A DNA stretch of 64,000 nucleotides from positions 124,001-188,000 of the forward strand of contig CAVYUG010000001.1 in NCBI GenBank assembly GCA_963771655.1. The letters run 5' to 3'. The DNA is from JAWVFM01 sp963771655 (GTDB lineage: Bacteria > Actinomycetota > Thermoleophilia > Solirubrobacterales > 70-9). The notes under the pieces were generated by a model. That model did not search any database and had not been told where the DNA came from. It saw only the letters and a program-made list of their open reading frames with translations. Positions within the stretch are counted from its first letter, which is position 1; each line of letters begins with the position of its first letter. The position numbers and the translations under genes were made by a program. This document shows positions 16,184 through 24,545 of the stretch, one piece after another.

Positions 16184-17151
16184 CCCGGACGCGCCTCCGG
16201 GTGCTCCCGGTACCACTCGATCGTCCGCTCGATGCCCTCCTCGAGGCCGACCTGCGGCTCCCACCCCGTCGCCTCCCGCAACTTCGTCGCATCGACGAAC
16301 TGGCGGTCGATCTCGCCCTCGGGGTTGCCCGTGCCGCGCACGTCCGGCTCCACGTCGCTGCCCGCGAGCCGGACCACGAGCTCGACGACCTCCTCGACCG
16401 CGTAGGGGCGCCCCGCGCCCGCGTTGAAGGCCTCGCCGCGGACCTCGTCGCGGTCGAGGTTGTCGGCGATCGCAAGATAGGCGCGTGCGGCGTCCTCCAC
16501 GTAGAGCAGGTCGCGCTCGGGCGATCCGTCCGAGCGGAGGACCGGGGCCCGACCGTCGAGGGCGGCGCAGACGCTCTCGGGGATGAGGCGGGAGAAGTTG
16601 AGGTCGCCGCCGCCGTAAATGTTGGCGAACCTGGTGACGGCGACGGGGAGGCCGTAGCTCGGCCAGTAGCACCGGGCGAGGAGGTCGGCGGCGGCCTTCG
16701 ACGCCTCGTAGGGCGCCGTCGGCTTGAGCGGGAAGTCCTCGCGGTACGGGAGCTCGTCGTGCGCGCCGTAGGCCTTGTCGGAGGAGGCGACGACGACGCG
16801 CTCCACGTCGTTGCCGCGACACGCCTCGAGGACGTTCCAAGTCCCACGCACGTTCGTCTCGAACGCCCGCACGGGAGAGGCCGCGACGGTGCCGACGATG
16901 GCCTCCGCGGCGAGATGGAACACCGCCGTGACCGCGTGCTCGCGGATCAGGCGGTCGAGCAGCTCGGCCTCGGCGAGGTCGCCGGTGACGTCGACGACGT
17001 CGTCGGCGATCCCGAGGAGGCCCAGCGTGGTGTGCGGACGCTCCGAGTGCTCGTGATCGAGCGAGACCACGGTCTCGCCTCGCTCCACGAGCGCCCGCGC
17101 GAGCCAGGCGCCGCCGAAGCCGCGGGCCCCCGTGACGAGCATGGCGCTCAC
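16180..17151 (-). CDS. NAD-dependent sugar epimerase/dehydratase, CDP-glucose 4,6-dehydratase-like
   Basis: 323-residue extended SDR. The Rossmann motif is T-G-A-R-G-F-G-G near residue 8, then D-V-T-G-D-L, L-A-A-E-A, the catalytic S-S-D plus Y-E-A-S-K (YxxxK) and the sugar-site R-F-A-N-I-Y-G-G. The upstream gene makes CDP-glucose, so conversion of CDP-glucose to CDP-4-keto-6-deoxyglucose is the best reading, although UDP- or GDP-sugar use cannot be excluded. The stop overlaps the GST start. Possible role in a 6-deoxyhexose for a surface glycan. Confidence 0.82.
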   Translation of the reverse strand: MSAMLVTGARGFGGAWLARALVERGETVVSLDHEHSERPHTTLGLLGIADDVVDVTGDLAEAELLDRLIREHAVTAVFHLAAEAIVGTVAASPVRAFETNVRGTWNVLEACRGNDVERVVVASSDKAYGAHDELPYREDFPLKPTAPYEASKAAADLLARCYWPSYGLPVAVTRFANIYGGGDLNFSRLIPESVCAALDGRAPVLRSDGSPERDLLYVEDAARAYLAIADNLDRDEVRGEAFNAGAGRPYAVEEVVELVVRLAGSDVEPDVRGTGNPEGEIDRQFVDATKLREATGWEPQVGLEEGIERTIEWYREHPEARPG

Positions 17152-17206
17152 AACACCCGGTGTTCGCGCTCGGCGAACACACCATCTCCTCTGTCGAGCC
17201 TCGCGC

Positions 17207-17953
17207 TCACGGTACGGACGGCTCGTGGTCGGAACGCCATACGCGCCAGGGGGCCTCGCCGGCGCGCCATAGGTCGTTGAGGACGATCGCGTCCTTGTAG
17301 GTGTCCATGCAGTCCCAGAAGCCGTGGTGCCGAAACGCGGCGAGCTCGCCGTCCGCCGCCAGACGCCGGAGCGGCTCGCGCTCGAGGACGCTCGTCGGCT
17401 CCACGTAGTCGAGGAACGCGCGCTCGAAGCAAAAGAAGCCTCCGTTGACCCAATGGTCCAGGCGGGGTTTCTCCTCGAAGTGCAGCACGCGGTCGTCCTC
17501 GCTGAGCTCAGCGATTCCGAACTGCGAGCGCGGCCTCACCACGGTGACCGTGCCGATCCGCTCCCGCTCGGCGTGGAAGGAGAGCAGCGCCGCCATGTCG
17601 ATGTCGGCGACGCCATCCGCGTAGGTGAGGCAGAACCGGTCCGACTCGAGGTGGCCCGCCGCGCGGGCCACGCGGCCGCCCGTCGGCGTGTCGAGGCCGG
17701 TGTCGACGCACTCGACCTCGATCCGCTCCGGCCATCGGGTCGCATCGACGAACTCGGAGATCATCTCGCCCAGGTAGCCGGTGAGAAGGACGAACCGGCG
17801 CAGATCCTGGGCGGCGTAGATCTGGATCACGTGCCAGAGAATCGGCTTGCCGCCGATCTCGACCAGGGCCTTGGGGATGGCGTGCGTTCGCTCCTGCAGG
17901 CGGGTTCCGCGCCCGCCGCAGAGGATCGCCACGGGCGTCGACGCTTGGTCCAC
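17207..17953 (-). CDS. rfbF: Glucose-1-phosphate cytidylyltransferase
   Basis: Transfers CMP from CTP to glucose-1-phosphate, giving CDP-glucose. The 248-residue product has the nucleotidyltransferase signature L-C-G-G-R-G-T-R-L-Q-E near residue 12, P-K-A-L-V-E-I-G-G-K-P-I-L-W-H, T-Y-A-D-G-V-A-D and the F-x-E-K-P motif. Later come the G-G-F-F-C-F-E and W-D-C-M-D-T segments typical of RfbF. The GTG start at 17953 directly abuts the stop of the sulfur-carrier gene, so the two are co-transcribed. Confidence 0.9.
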   Translation of the reverse strand: MDQASTPVAILCGGRGTRLQERTHAIPKALVEIGGKPILWHVIQIYAAQDLRRFVLLTGYLGEMISEFVDATRWPERIEVECVDTGLDTPTGGRVARAAGHLESDRFCLTYADGVADIDMAALLSFHAERERIGTVTVVRPRSQFGIAELSEDDRVLHFEEKPRLDHWVNGGFFCFERAFLDYVEPTSVLEREPLRRLAADGELAAFRHHGFWDCMDTYKDAIVLNDLWRAGEAPWRVWRSDHEPSVP

Positions 17954-18226
17954 TCAGCCGCCGGCGACCGCCGGCAGGATCTGCACCTCGTCACCGTCGT
18001 CGAGCTCGGTGTCGAGCCCGTCCTTGAACCGGATGTCCTCTCCCGACACGTAGACGTTCACGAACCGGCGCAGGCCCCCATCCTCGGTAATCCGCTCGCG
18101 CAGGCCGTCGTGCTCGTCGAACACGGCGTCGAGCGCCTCACCGACGGTCGCGCCATCGACCTCGAGCTCAGACTCGCCGCCGGTCGCGGCACGAAGCTGA
18201 GCCGGGATCTTCACGGTGACGCTCAC
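17954..18226 (-). CDS. CysO/MetO-type sulfur-carrier protein (MoaD/ThiS family)
   Basis: 90-residue ubiquitin-fold sulfur carrier. It ends in the di-glycine tail A-V-A-G-G that is adenylated and thiocarboxylated. The C-terminal half (R-F-V-N-V-Y-V, E-D-I-R-F, I-L-P-A-V-A-G-G) is much closer to mycobacterial CysO than to ThiS or MoaD. The related MetO of Streptomyces feeds sulfur to MetM, a threonine-synthase homologue; a SAM-riboswitch-controlled threonine-synthase homologue lies one gene upstream on the same strand. No activating E1 enzyme or JAMM protease is in the window. The GTG at 18226 has TAGATT 8 bases upstream; first gene of the operon continuing into rfbF. Confidence 0.88.
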   Translation of the reverse strand: MSVTVKIPAQLRAATGGESELEVDGATVGEALDAVFDEHDGLRERITEDGGLRRFVNVYVSGEDIRFKDGLDTELDDGDEVQILPAVAGG

Positions 18227-18234
18227 GGGCCGGG

Positions 18235-18240
18235 AATCTA
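18235..18240 (-). promoter_or_regulatory. -10 element of the sulfur-carrier/rfbF operon
   Basis: TAGATT ends 8 bases before the GTG start at 18226. It marks an independent leaderless promoter between the TolB-like gene and the sulfur carrier. Confidence 0.6.
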
Positions 18241-18261
18241 GCGCGCGGCGTCGGGGTTGAG

Positions 18262-19146
18262 TCAGCCGGCCGGACCCCAGTCGGGCGCGTACGCCTTGCC
18301 GGTGCTCGTCACGTTCGATGCGGTCGACGCCCCCGGCGTCATGACGTAGATATCGCTGGGGCCGCGGAAGCCGCCCGCGGCGAAGGCGAGCATCGTTCCG
18401 TCGGGCGAGATCTTCGGGTGAGCGTAGAACCCGAGGTCGGGCATGAGGTTGTCGGTCAGCGAGACCGGATTCCGGCCGTGAAGGTCGGTGGTCGCGAGCG
18501 ACCCTTCGTGGCTGAGCGCCAGGCGCTGTCCATCGGGCGTGAACGACGGATCCTCCGCGTCGAGGATCTCTCCGCGATCGGCGCCGCTCGGGCTCACGAG
18601 GGCGACATCGAGCTCCTCCGAGAACCCGACGTCGTAGGCGATGAGATCGCCGCTGGGCGACCACGTGAAGTTCGCCGGTAGGCCCGCGACGCGCGCGATG
18701 ACGTGAATGTGAGTGCCGTCGCTCCTCATCACGCAGAGGTGCTTGCGCCCGCTCTTCGTGTACCTGAAGAAGGCGATGCGTCGGCCGTCCGGCGACGGCG
18801 CTGGAAACTGGTCGAGATGTCCCTCGGTGAGGTCCTGCTTGTCGGTGCCGTCGGACCGCATGACGCTGATCCGCATCTGGCGCCGCCCGTGGGCGTGCTC
18901 GTACGCGATCCTCTTGCCGTCGGCGAAGTACTGCGGGTACCCGTTCTGCTTGCCCTGGGTCAGGATCTGCGGGTCGGTGCCGTCAGAGTTGACCGTCGCA
19001 ATCTGGCCGACGTTGGGATTCCGCCCCGAGGCGACGTAGACGATGCGCCCGTTGCCACCGGGAAACGTCGCCTGCGCCGGAGCCGCGGTCAAGCCGAGCC
19101 CGGCGAGAGCCAGAGTTGCGACGAGCGAAGGGGTCCGAGTTCTCAT
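18262..19146 (-). CDS. Secreted TolB-like beta-propeller protein
   Basis: 294-residue protein with a Sec signal peptide (positively charged start, hydrophobic L/A/G stretch, A-Q-A cleavage site near residue 26). It is followed by repeated WD40/TolB blades carrying S-D-G-T-D and S-P-D-G-x-x-I/L-A motifs. Such propellers bind ligands or partner proteins outside the membrane; no enzyme motif is seen. The ATG at 19146 begins the signal peptide. A GGGAGGG stretch lies 13 bases upstream and a TACCTT hexamer at 19175-19180. It lies between the threonine-synthase-like gene and the sulfur carrier on the same strand. Confidence 0.8.
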   Translation of the reverse strand: MRTRTPSLVATLALAGLGLTAAPAQATFPGGNGRIVYVASGRNPNVGQIATVNSDGTDPQILTQGKQNGYPQYFADGKRIAYEHAHGRRQMRISVMRSDGTDKQDLTEGHLDQFPAPSPDGRRIAFFRYTKSGRKHLCVMRSDGTHIHVIARVAGLPANFTWSPSGDLIAYDVGFSEELDVALVSPSGADRGEILDAEDPSFTPDGQRLALSHEGSLATTDLHGRNPVSLTDNLMPDLGFYAHPKISPDGTMLAFAAGGFRGPSDIYVMTPGASTASNVTSTGKAYAPDWGPAG

Positions 19147-19212
19147 GGGCCTTTTTCGACCCTCCCTGCCGGCGAAGGTAGCCGACGGGGCCCGTGGCGT
19201 CAAGGGCTCCGT

Positions 19213-20466
19213 CTAGCCGACCCCGGCGGACGCGAGGCTGCCCGCCTCGACGCCGGCCTCGAACGCCTCGATCGTCGGCTCGATCTCGCTGATCCGGAAG
19301 CCCTCGCGGGCTGCGTCGAGCGTCTTGAGGCCCTCACCCGTGATGTAGACCACGGTGCGCTCGTCGGGGTCGATGTCGCCCCGCTCTGCCAGCTTCGCGA
19401 GCACCGCCACCGTGACGCCGCCCGCCGTCTCGGTGAAGATGCCGGTGGTCTCGGCCAGCAGCCTGATGCCGGCGCGAATCTCCTCATCGGAGACCGAGTC
19501 GATGCCACCGCCCGTCTGGCGCGCCAGGTCGAGCGCGTAGGGACCGTCGGCGGGATCGCCGATCGCGAGGCTCTTGGCGATCGTCTCCGGGCGCTGGGGC
19601 CGGCATGCGTCCCAGCCTTCGGTGAACGCCTGCGCGACGGGCGAGCAACCGTCTGCCTGGGCGCCGTTGAAGGTCGGCACCTCCCCCTCCACGAGGCCGA
19701 GGTCGAGCCAGTCGCGGATGGCGCGGCCGAGACGCGTGAAGAGCGAACCGGACGCGATCGGGCAGACGATGCGGTCAGGGAGCTTCCAGCCGAGCTGCTC
19801 GATCGTCTCGAAAGCGAGCGTCTTCGACCCCTCCGCGTAGTACGGGCGGAGGTTGACGTTCACGAACGCCCAAGGCCTGGCCTCGCACAGCTCGGTACAG
19901 AGGCGATTGACCTCGTCGTAGTTGCCGCGGATCCCGACGAGCCGCGTGCCGTAGATCCCGGTCGCGAGGAGCTTCTGCTCCTCGAGGTCCGCCGGGACGA
20001 AGACGAACGAACGCAGACCGCAGGCGGCGGCGTGCGCGGCCACCGCGTTGGCGAGGTTCCCCGTCGAAGCGCAGGCGACGGTGTCGAAGCCGAGCTCGCG
20101 CGCCTTGGTGATGGCGACCGTCACGACACGGTCCTTGAACGAGTGCGTGGGATTCGCCGCGTCGTTCTTGATCCACACCTCCCCGAGGCCCAGGCGCTTG
20201 GCCAGTCGGTCGGCGCGAACGAGCGGAGTCATGCCCGGCTCCAGCGAATGGCGCCAGCTCGGCGGGCGCTCGGCGAACGGCAGGAAGTCGGCGTAGCGCC
20301 AGATACCGTGCGAGCCGGCCTGGATGCGACGGCGGGCCTCCTCGGGATCGAGCCCGGCGTGGTCGTATGCGACCTCGAGCGGCCCGAAGCACGACTCGCA
20401 CACGTAGCGTGCCTCGAGCTCGTAGCTCGTCCCGCATTCCTTGCAGCGCAGCCCTTCCAGCGCCAT
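19213..20466 (-). CDS. thrC: Threonine synthase family PLP enzyme, probable MetM-type homocysteine synthase
   Basis: 417-residue fold-type II PLP enzyme with an N-terminal zinc ribbon (C8, C11, C23, C26) and PLP Lys111 in N-P-T-H-S-F-K-D-R; A-S-T-G-N-L-A-N binds the PLP ring. By family it would be called threonine synthase (O-phosphohomoserine to threonine). Two observations argue for the related MetM reaction, making homocysteine from O-phosphohomoserine with sulfur from a carrier protein: a SAM-I riboswitch precedes it, and a CysO/MetO-type carrier lies about 1 kb downstream on the same strand. Whether the genome has a second threonine synthase is not visible. Threonine synthase remains the conservative name. 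Confidence 0.85.
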   Translation of the reverse strand: MALEGLRCKECGTSYELEARYVCESCFGPLEVAYDHAGLDPEEARRRIQAGSHGIWRYADFLPFAERPPSWRHSLEPGMTPLVRADRLAKRLGLGEVWIKNDAANPTHSFKDRVVTVAITKARELGFDTVACASTGNLANAVAAHAAACGLRSFVFVPADLEEQKLLATGIYGTRLVGIRGNYDEVNRLCTELCEARPWAFVNVNLRPYYAEGSKTLAFETIEQLGWKLPDRIVCPIASGSLFTRLGRAIRDWLDLGLVEGEVPTFNGAQADGCSPVAQAFTEGWDACRPQRPETIAKSLAIGDPADGPYALDLARQTGGGIDSVSDEEIRAGIRLLAETTGIFTETAGGVTVAVLAKLAERGDIDPDERTVVYITGEGLKTLDAAREGFRISEIEPTIEAFEAGVEAGSLASAGVG

Positions 20467-20511
20467 CTCGTCGAACCCTCGCTTTCGTCCCGTTCTTGGC
20501 TTCGAACCTCG

Positions 20512-20543
20512 AAAAAAAACCTCTGCCTGAGTGTGAGCAGAGG
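20512..20543 (-). terminator. Riboswitch-controlled intrinsic terminator
   Basis: Perfect 7-bp stem CCUCUGC/GCAGAGG with a 10-base loop, followed by eight U residues. The loop and left arm contain GCUCACA, which can pair with UGUGAG in the 3' strand of riboswitch helix P1. SAM binding (P1 formed) would therefore free the terminator. Confidence 0.92.
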
Positions 20544-20561
20544 TCCGAGCGGGACTTCACT

Positions 20562-20661
20562 CACATCTCCCAGGCCTATTACCTGCTGGAATTGGCACCT
20601 TCCCTCGACGCGAACGTCTCGGGGGGTTGCCGGGGCTTCAACGGGCCAGTCCCTCCGCCCC
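20562..20661 (-). ncRNA. SAM-I (S-box) riboswitch
   Basis: The minus-strand RNA contains the S-box core: P1 CACAUC/GAUGUG, AAGAG, GGCGGAGGGACUGGCCC, UUGAAGCCCCGGCAACC, GGUGCCAAUUCC, and a CAGG/CCUG P4 closing into GGGAGAUGUG. All SAM-binding segments known for the class are present. It sits upstream of a U-tract terminator and the threonine-synthase-family gene, so high SAM should stop transcription. S-box elements normally control methionine and cysteine genes. Confidence 0.94.
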
Positions 20662-20755
20662 TCTTGATGTGGTGGTTATGTGTCAGGGACGATACCAACT
20701 GACGGGTACCCTTGTGCCATGTCCTGCGACGAGATAACGAGCGAGGCGGCCGCCG

Positions 20756-21763
20756 ATGCCGAGCCTTCCGAAGCCCAGGCTGCGCCGGGGCGCCCGCGGC
20801 GATCTCGTCGCCCCGCCGGCTGAGCCGGCCGAGCGCCAGCCCAACGTCCAGACGGTCGGCACGGACAAGCTCCGCTGGGTCAACATCGAGCGCCCGTCGC
20901 CGCTCGAGACCGCCTGGCTCGAGGAGCACTTCGACTTCCACGCCCTCGACTTCGAGGACGTGCTGTCGCGCAACCAGCGGCCGAAGATCGACGAGTACCC
21001 CGACTACCTGTTCATCGTCCTGCACTTCCCGGTCTTCGACCGCGCCGTCGGCCGCCTGAACGCCGGTGAGCTCGACATCTTCGTCGGCCGGGACTTCGTG
21101 GTGAGCCTCCCGAACCAGCCGCTGCAGCCCATCGCCTACCTGTTCGAGCGCTGCCGGGCGAAGGAGGAGCTCCGGGAGCAGCTCTTCTCGCGTGGGTCCG
21201 GCTATCTGCTGTACCGAATCGTCGACGACGCCTTCGACTACTGCTTCCCGATGCTCCGCAAGATCGGGAACAAGCTCGACGCGCTCGAGGACGAGATCTT
21301 CGAGGGTCGCGGCCAGGACGTGGTCCGAGACCTGTCGAACGTGAAGCAGGAGATCATCAACTTCCGCAAGGTGATCCGGCCCCAGAGGACGGTGCTGCGC
21401 GACCTCGAGAACGCGAAGCAGGCCTTCCTCGCCCCCGAGGGCGGCGAGCTCGAGATCTACTTCGACGACATCGCCGACTCGCACGAGCGCATCTGGGACA
21501 TGCTCGAGAACTACAAGGAGGTCATCGAGGGCCTCGAGGACACCAACGAGTCGGTCATCTCACATCGCCTCAACGACGTGCTCCGCGTCCTCACCGTGAT
21601 CAGCGTCATCTTCCTTCCCCTGACGCTGATCGCGAGCATCTTCGGAATGAACGTCCGGGTTCCCGATCAGGGGGAGATCGCCGGCTTCTGGATCATCCTG
21701 GGCGTCATGGTCGCGGTTCTCGTCGGCATGATCGGCTACTTCCGCCACCGCGGCTGGCTCTAG
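20756..21763 (+). CDS. corA: CorA-family magnesium/cobalt transporter
   Basis: 335-residue CorA homologue: a large N-terminal cytoplasmic domain with the long coiled helix (L-E-D-E-I-F-E around 180 and onward) and two C-terminal membrane helices. The channel signature F-G-M-N-V (GMN) follows the first helix, and a short basic end follows the second. It forms a pentameric divalent-cation channel. The ATG at 20756 gives the usual length. It is divergent from the SAM riboswitch and 15 bases ahead of the yjbQ-like gene. Confidence 0.92.
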   Translation: MPSLPKPRLRRGARGDLVAPPAEPAERQPNVQTVGTDKLRWVNIERPSPLETAWLEEHFDFHALDFEDVLSRNQRPKIDEYPDYLFIVLHFPVFDRAVGRLNAGELDIFVGRDFVVSLPNQPLQPIAYLFERCRAKEELREQLFSRGSGYLLYRIVDDAFDYCFPMLRKIGNKLDALEDEIFEGRGQDVVRDLSNVKQEIINFRKVIRPQRTVLRDLENAKQAFLAPEGGELEIYFDDIADSHERIWDMLENYKEVIEGLEDTNESVISHRLNDVLRVLTVISVIFLPLTLIASIFGMNVRVPDQGEIAGFWIILGVMVAVLVGMIGYFRHRGWL

Positions 21764-21778
21764 GACCGGTTTCCGGCG

Positions 21779-22240
21779 ATGAAGTCGCGCACGGTCTACC
21801 TGACGTTCGAGACCGCCGACCGGCGTCAGCTCATCCGCATCACCGAGGAGATCCAGGCGGCGGTCGACGACGCCGGCGTCGCCGAGGGCATGGCGCTCGT
21901 CTCGGCGATGCACATCACGGCCGGCGTGTGGGTCAACGACGACGAGCCGGGCCTCCACGAGGACGTCCTCGAGTGGCTCGACAAGCTCGCCCCGCCGAGC
22001 TGGAAGGAGCCGGCGAACGACGCGGCACGCGAGCTGTCGCCCGATCCGGGCGACTACCGCCATCACCGCGGTGGCGAGGACAACGGCGACGCGCACCTCA
22101 AGAACCTCCTGGTCCACCACCAGGCGATCCTCCCCATCACCGCCGGTCGCCTCGACCTCGGACCCTGGCAGCAGGTCTTCTACACCGAGTTCGACGGCCG
22201 GCGACCGAAGCGCCTGATCATCAAGGTCCTCGGCGAGTAG
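21779..22240 (+). CDS. YjbQ/UPF0047 family protein
   Basis: 153-residue member of the UPF0047 (YjbQ) family, single-domain beta proteins with weak thiamine-phosphate-synthase activity reported for the E. coli member. Signature segments: H-I-T-A-G-V-W-V-N, Y-x-H-x-x-G-G-E-D-N-G-D-A-H-L-K, and G-x-W-Q-Q-V-F-Y-T-E-F-D-G at the C-terminus. The His/Glu/Asp cluster probably binds metal. It follows corA by 15 bases and converges with the rhodanese gene. True physiological substrate unknown. Confidence 0.88.
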   Translation: MKSRTVYLTFETADRRQLIRITEEIQAAVDDAGVAEGMALVSAMHITAGVWVNDDEPGLHEDVLEWLDKLAPPSWKEPANDAARELSPDPGDYRHHRGGEDNGDAHLKNLLVHHQAILPITAGRLDLGPWQQVFYTEFDGRRPKRLIIKVLGE

Positions 22241-22249
22241 CGCCGAGGA

Positions 22250-22636
22250 CTAGTACGGGGTCTGCTTCTTCGGCCCCTCGAACTCGACCTCCGGGCGAGG
22301 TTGAACCGGGCTGCCGTCGCTGAGCCAGGCCTTCATCCCGCCCTCGAGCCAGGCGACCTCGACTCCCTCGCCGGCAATCTCGCGGGCCGCCTCGCTGCTC
22401 CGTTCGCCGTCCTCGCAGACGAGGAGCACGACCTCGACGTCCTCGGAGCCGCGCTCCACGTGGTCCAGGTCCTCGGCGCTCGGATCCTCGATCCGCGTTG
22501 CGGACGGGATGTGCGCATCCGCGAAGTCGTCATCGCCGCGCAGGTCGACCACCGCCGCCCGGCCTTTCTCGGCGCCCGCGACGAGTCGCCGAGCCTCGTC
22601 GAGGGCGTACCCGGTTGGCTCGCGGTTCTCGCTCAT
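22250..22636 (-). CDS. Rhodanese-like sulfurtransferase domain protein
   Basis: 128-residue single rhodanese domain. V-V-D-L-R-G-D-D-D-F-A-D-A-H-I-P is the CH2A-type motif, and the active-site loop is V-C-E-D-G-E-R-S with the catalytic Cys. The sequence ends W-L-E-G-G-M-K-A-W, as in typical rhodaneses. It can carry a persulfide for sulfur-relay reactions. Located about 4 kb from the sulfur carrier; a link is only possible, not shown. It is divergent from the HIT gene. Confidence 0.86.
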   Translation of the reverse strand: MSENREPTGYALDEARRLVAGAEKGRAAVVDLRGDDDFADAHIPSATRIEDPSAEDLDHVERGSEDVEVVLLVCEDGERSSEAAREIAGEGVEVAWLEGGMKAWLSDGSPVQPRPEVEFEGPKKQTPY

Positions 22637-22689
22637 CGAGGGGTTCGCTACCCGATCCTCGGACGATTGAACTGAAAGACTGCGGCCGT

Positions 22690-23175
22690 GTGGAGCGGAT
22701 CTGGGCACCCTGGCGGCTCGAGTACGTGAAGGACGCGTCGAAGGACTCTGCAGATGAGTGCATCTTCTGCGCCAAGCCGACGGAAGGGAACGACGAGGCC
22801 GCGCTGATCGCCCATCGGGGCGACCGCTGCTTCGTGATCCTGAACAAGTACCCGTACACGAACGGCCATCTGATGGTGGCCCCGTTCGAGCACCTGGCGA
22901 CGATCCAGGACCTCCCACCCGAGACCGTTGCCGAGATGATGGCTCTCGCGCAGCGCGCGATCTCGGTCCTGGAGTCCAAGTACGAGCCGCACGGCTACAA
23001 CGTCGGCTTCAACCAGGGCCGCGTCGCCGGCGCCGGCGTCGAGCATCACATCCACATGCACGTCGTCCCGCGCTGGGGCGGTGACACCAACTTCATGCCG
23101 GTGCTCGCCGACACGCGCGTGATGCCGCAGACGATCGAGCAGACCTACGACGCCCTGCGGGGCGCGTTCGAGTGA
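22690..23175 (+). CDS. HIT-family nucleotide hydrolase, Rv2613c-like
   Basis: 161-residue HIT protein. It begins W-A-P-W-R-L-E-Y-V, a zinc-binding C-I-F-C follows, and the active site is H-H-I-H-M-H-V-V-P-R-W (HxHxHxx). This layout matches the mycobacterial AP4A phosphorylase Rv2613c. Likely acts on dinucleoside polyphosphates or adenylylated compounds. The GTG at 22690 was selected because the W-A-P-W-R motif follows directly; AAGACT lies 6 bases upstream. Its stop overlaps the next start (GTGA). Confidence 0.88.
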   Translation: MERIWAPWRLEYVKDASKDSADECIFCAKPTEGNDEAALIAHRGDRCFVILNKYPYTNGHLMVAPFEHLATIQDLPPETVAEMMALAQRAISVLESKYEPHGYNVGFNQGRVAGAGVEHHIHMHVVPRWGGDTNFMPVLADTRVMPQTIEQTYDALRGAFE

Positions 23176-24545
23176 CCACCGCTCTCCCGGCCGGGATCTT
23201 CAAGGCTTACGACGTCCGCGGCCTCTATGGCTCCGAGATGGACGGGGAGGCCGCCTACCTCGTGGGCCGCGGCTTCGCGAGGGTCCTCGCGGAGCTGCGC
23301 GGCAAGGCGGCGGCGGACCTGCGGGTCGGCCTCGGGCGCGACATGCGCCTGCAGGCGCCCGAGATGGCGCGACGCCTCAGCGACGGCCTCGTGGACGAGG
23401 GCTGCGCCGTGATCGATGCGGGGATGGTCGGCACCGAGATGCTCTACTTCCTCGTCGGCTCGCGCGAGCTCGACGGCGGGGCGATGGTCACCGCCTCTCA
23501 CAACCCGAAGGCCTACACCGGCGTGAAGCTCGTCCGGGAGGGCGCCCTCGCCCTCTCCGGCGAAACGGGGATCACGCAGATCCGCAGCGAGATCGAGGCC
23601 GGCATGCCCGAGCCGCCCGGAGGCGGCTCGATCGAAGAGGTCGACATCTACGAGGACTTCCAGCGCCACGCCCTCGCGCTCATCGACGCCGATGCCGTGA
23701 AGCCCCTGCGGCTGGTCGTCGACGGCGGGAACGGCATGGCCGGCCCGATGGTCGGCCCTCTGCTCGCGCGGCTCGGACTCGACCCGGTCACCACCTACTG
23801 GGTGCCCGACGGCGAGTTCCCCGATCACGAGCCGAACCCCCTGCTGCCCGAAAACCGCGAATTCATCATCGAGCGGGTCCGCTCGGAGGCGGCCGACCTG
23901 GGCATCGCCTGGGACGGCGACGCTGACCGGTGCTTCTTCATCGACGACGCCGGCGAGTTCGTCGACGGCGACTTCCTCACGGCCCTACTGGCCGAACGGG
24001 TTCTCGCGAAGCGGGCCGGGGCGACGATCCTCTATGACGTTCGCGCCAGCCGCGCGGTTCCCGACGTCGTCGCGAAGCACGGAGGCACGGCGGTGATGGG
24101 CCGGGTCGGCCACGCGTTCATGAAACGGGCGATGCGCGAGCACGACGCGGCCTTCGCCGGCGAGGTCTCGGGCCACTACTACTTCCGCGATTTCTGGTGC
24201 GCCGACTCGGGGACGATCCCCGCGCTGCTGGTTCTCGAGCTCCTGTCCGTCGAGGGCCGTTCGCTCTCAGACCTCGTGGGCGAGTTCCGCTCCCGCTACT
24301 TCATCTCGGGCGAGATCAACTCCGAGGTGGTCGACCAGGACGCGAAGATGAACGAGATCGCCGAGCGCTACGCGGATGCCGAGGTGAGTTGGCTCGACGG
24401 CGTGTCGGTCGACTACGCGGACTGGCATTTCAACGTACGCCCGTCGAACACCGAGCCGCTTCTGCGCCTGAACCTGGAATCGCTCGTCGCGCGCGAGGAC
24501 ATGGAGCGAAAGCGCGACGAGGTCCTCGAGCTGATTCGCTCGTGA
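23172..24545 (+). CDS. manB: Phosphomannomutase/phosphoglucomutase
   Basis: 457-residue alpha-D-phosphohexomutase interconverting mannose or glucose 1- and 6-phosphates. Four family motifs are in order: active-site Ser in T-A-S-H-N-P, metal loop D-G-D-A-D-R, sugar loop G-E-V-S-G-H, and phosphate loop R-P-S-N-T-E-P. Product feeds GDP-mannose or nucleotide-glucose synthesis. GTG start overlaps the HIT stop, and its stop overlaps the MBL gene start (GTGA both times), so three genes form a tight operon. Confidence 0.92.
   Translation: MTTALPAGIFKAYDVRGLYGSEMDGEAAYLVGRGFARVLAELRGKAAADLRVGLGRDMRLQAPEMARRLSDGLVDEGCAVIDAGMVGTEMLYFLVGSRELDGGAMVTASHNPKAYTGVKLVREGALALSGETGITQIRSEIEAGMPEPPGGGSIEEVDIYEDFQRHALALIDADAVKPLRLVVDGGNGMAGPMVGPLLARLGLDPVTTYWVPDGEFPDHEPNPLLPENREFIIERVRSEAADLGIAWDGDADRCFFIDDAGEFVDGDFLTALLAERVLAKRAGATILYDVRASRAVPDVVAKHGGTAVMGRVGHAFMKRAMREHDAAFAGEVSGHYYFRDFWCADSGTIPALLVLELLSVEGRSLSDLVGEFRSRYFISGEINSEVVDQDAKMNEIAERYADAEVSWLDGVSVDYADWHFNVRPSNTEPLLRLNLESLVAREDMERKRDEVLELIRS

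Noticed and set aside
20662..20718. Clear promoter for the SAM-riboswitch transcript
   Set aside because: CATAAC is a weak -10 candidate and no matching -35 was found at 16-18 bases, so it was not listed.
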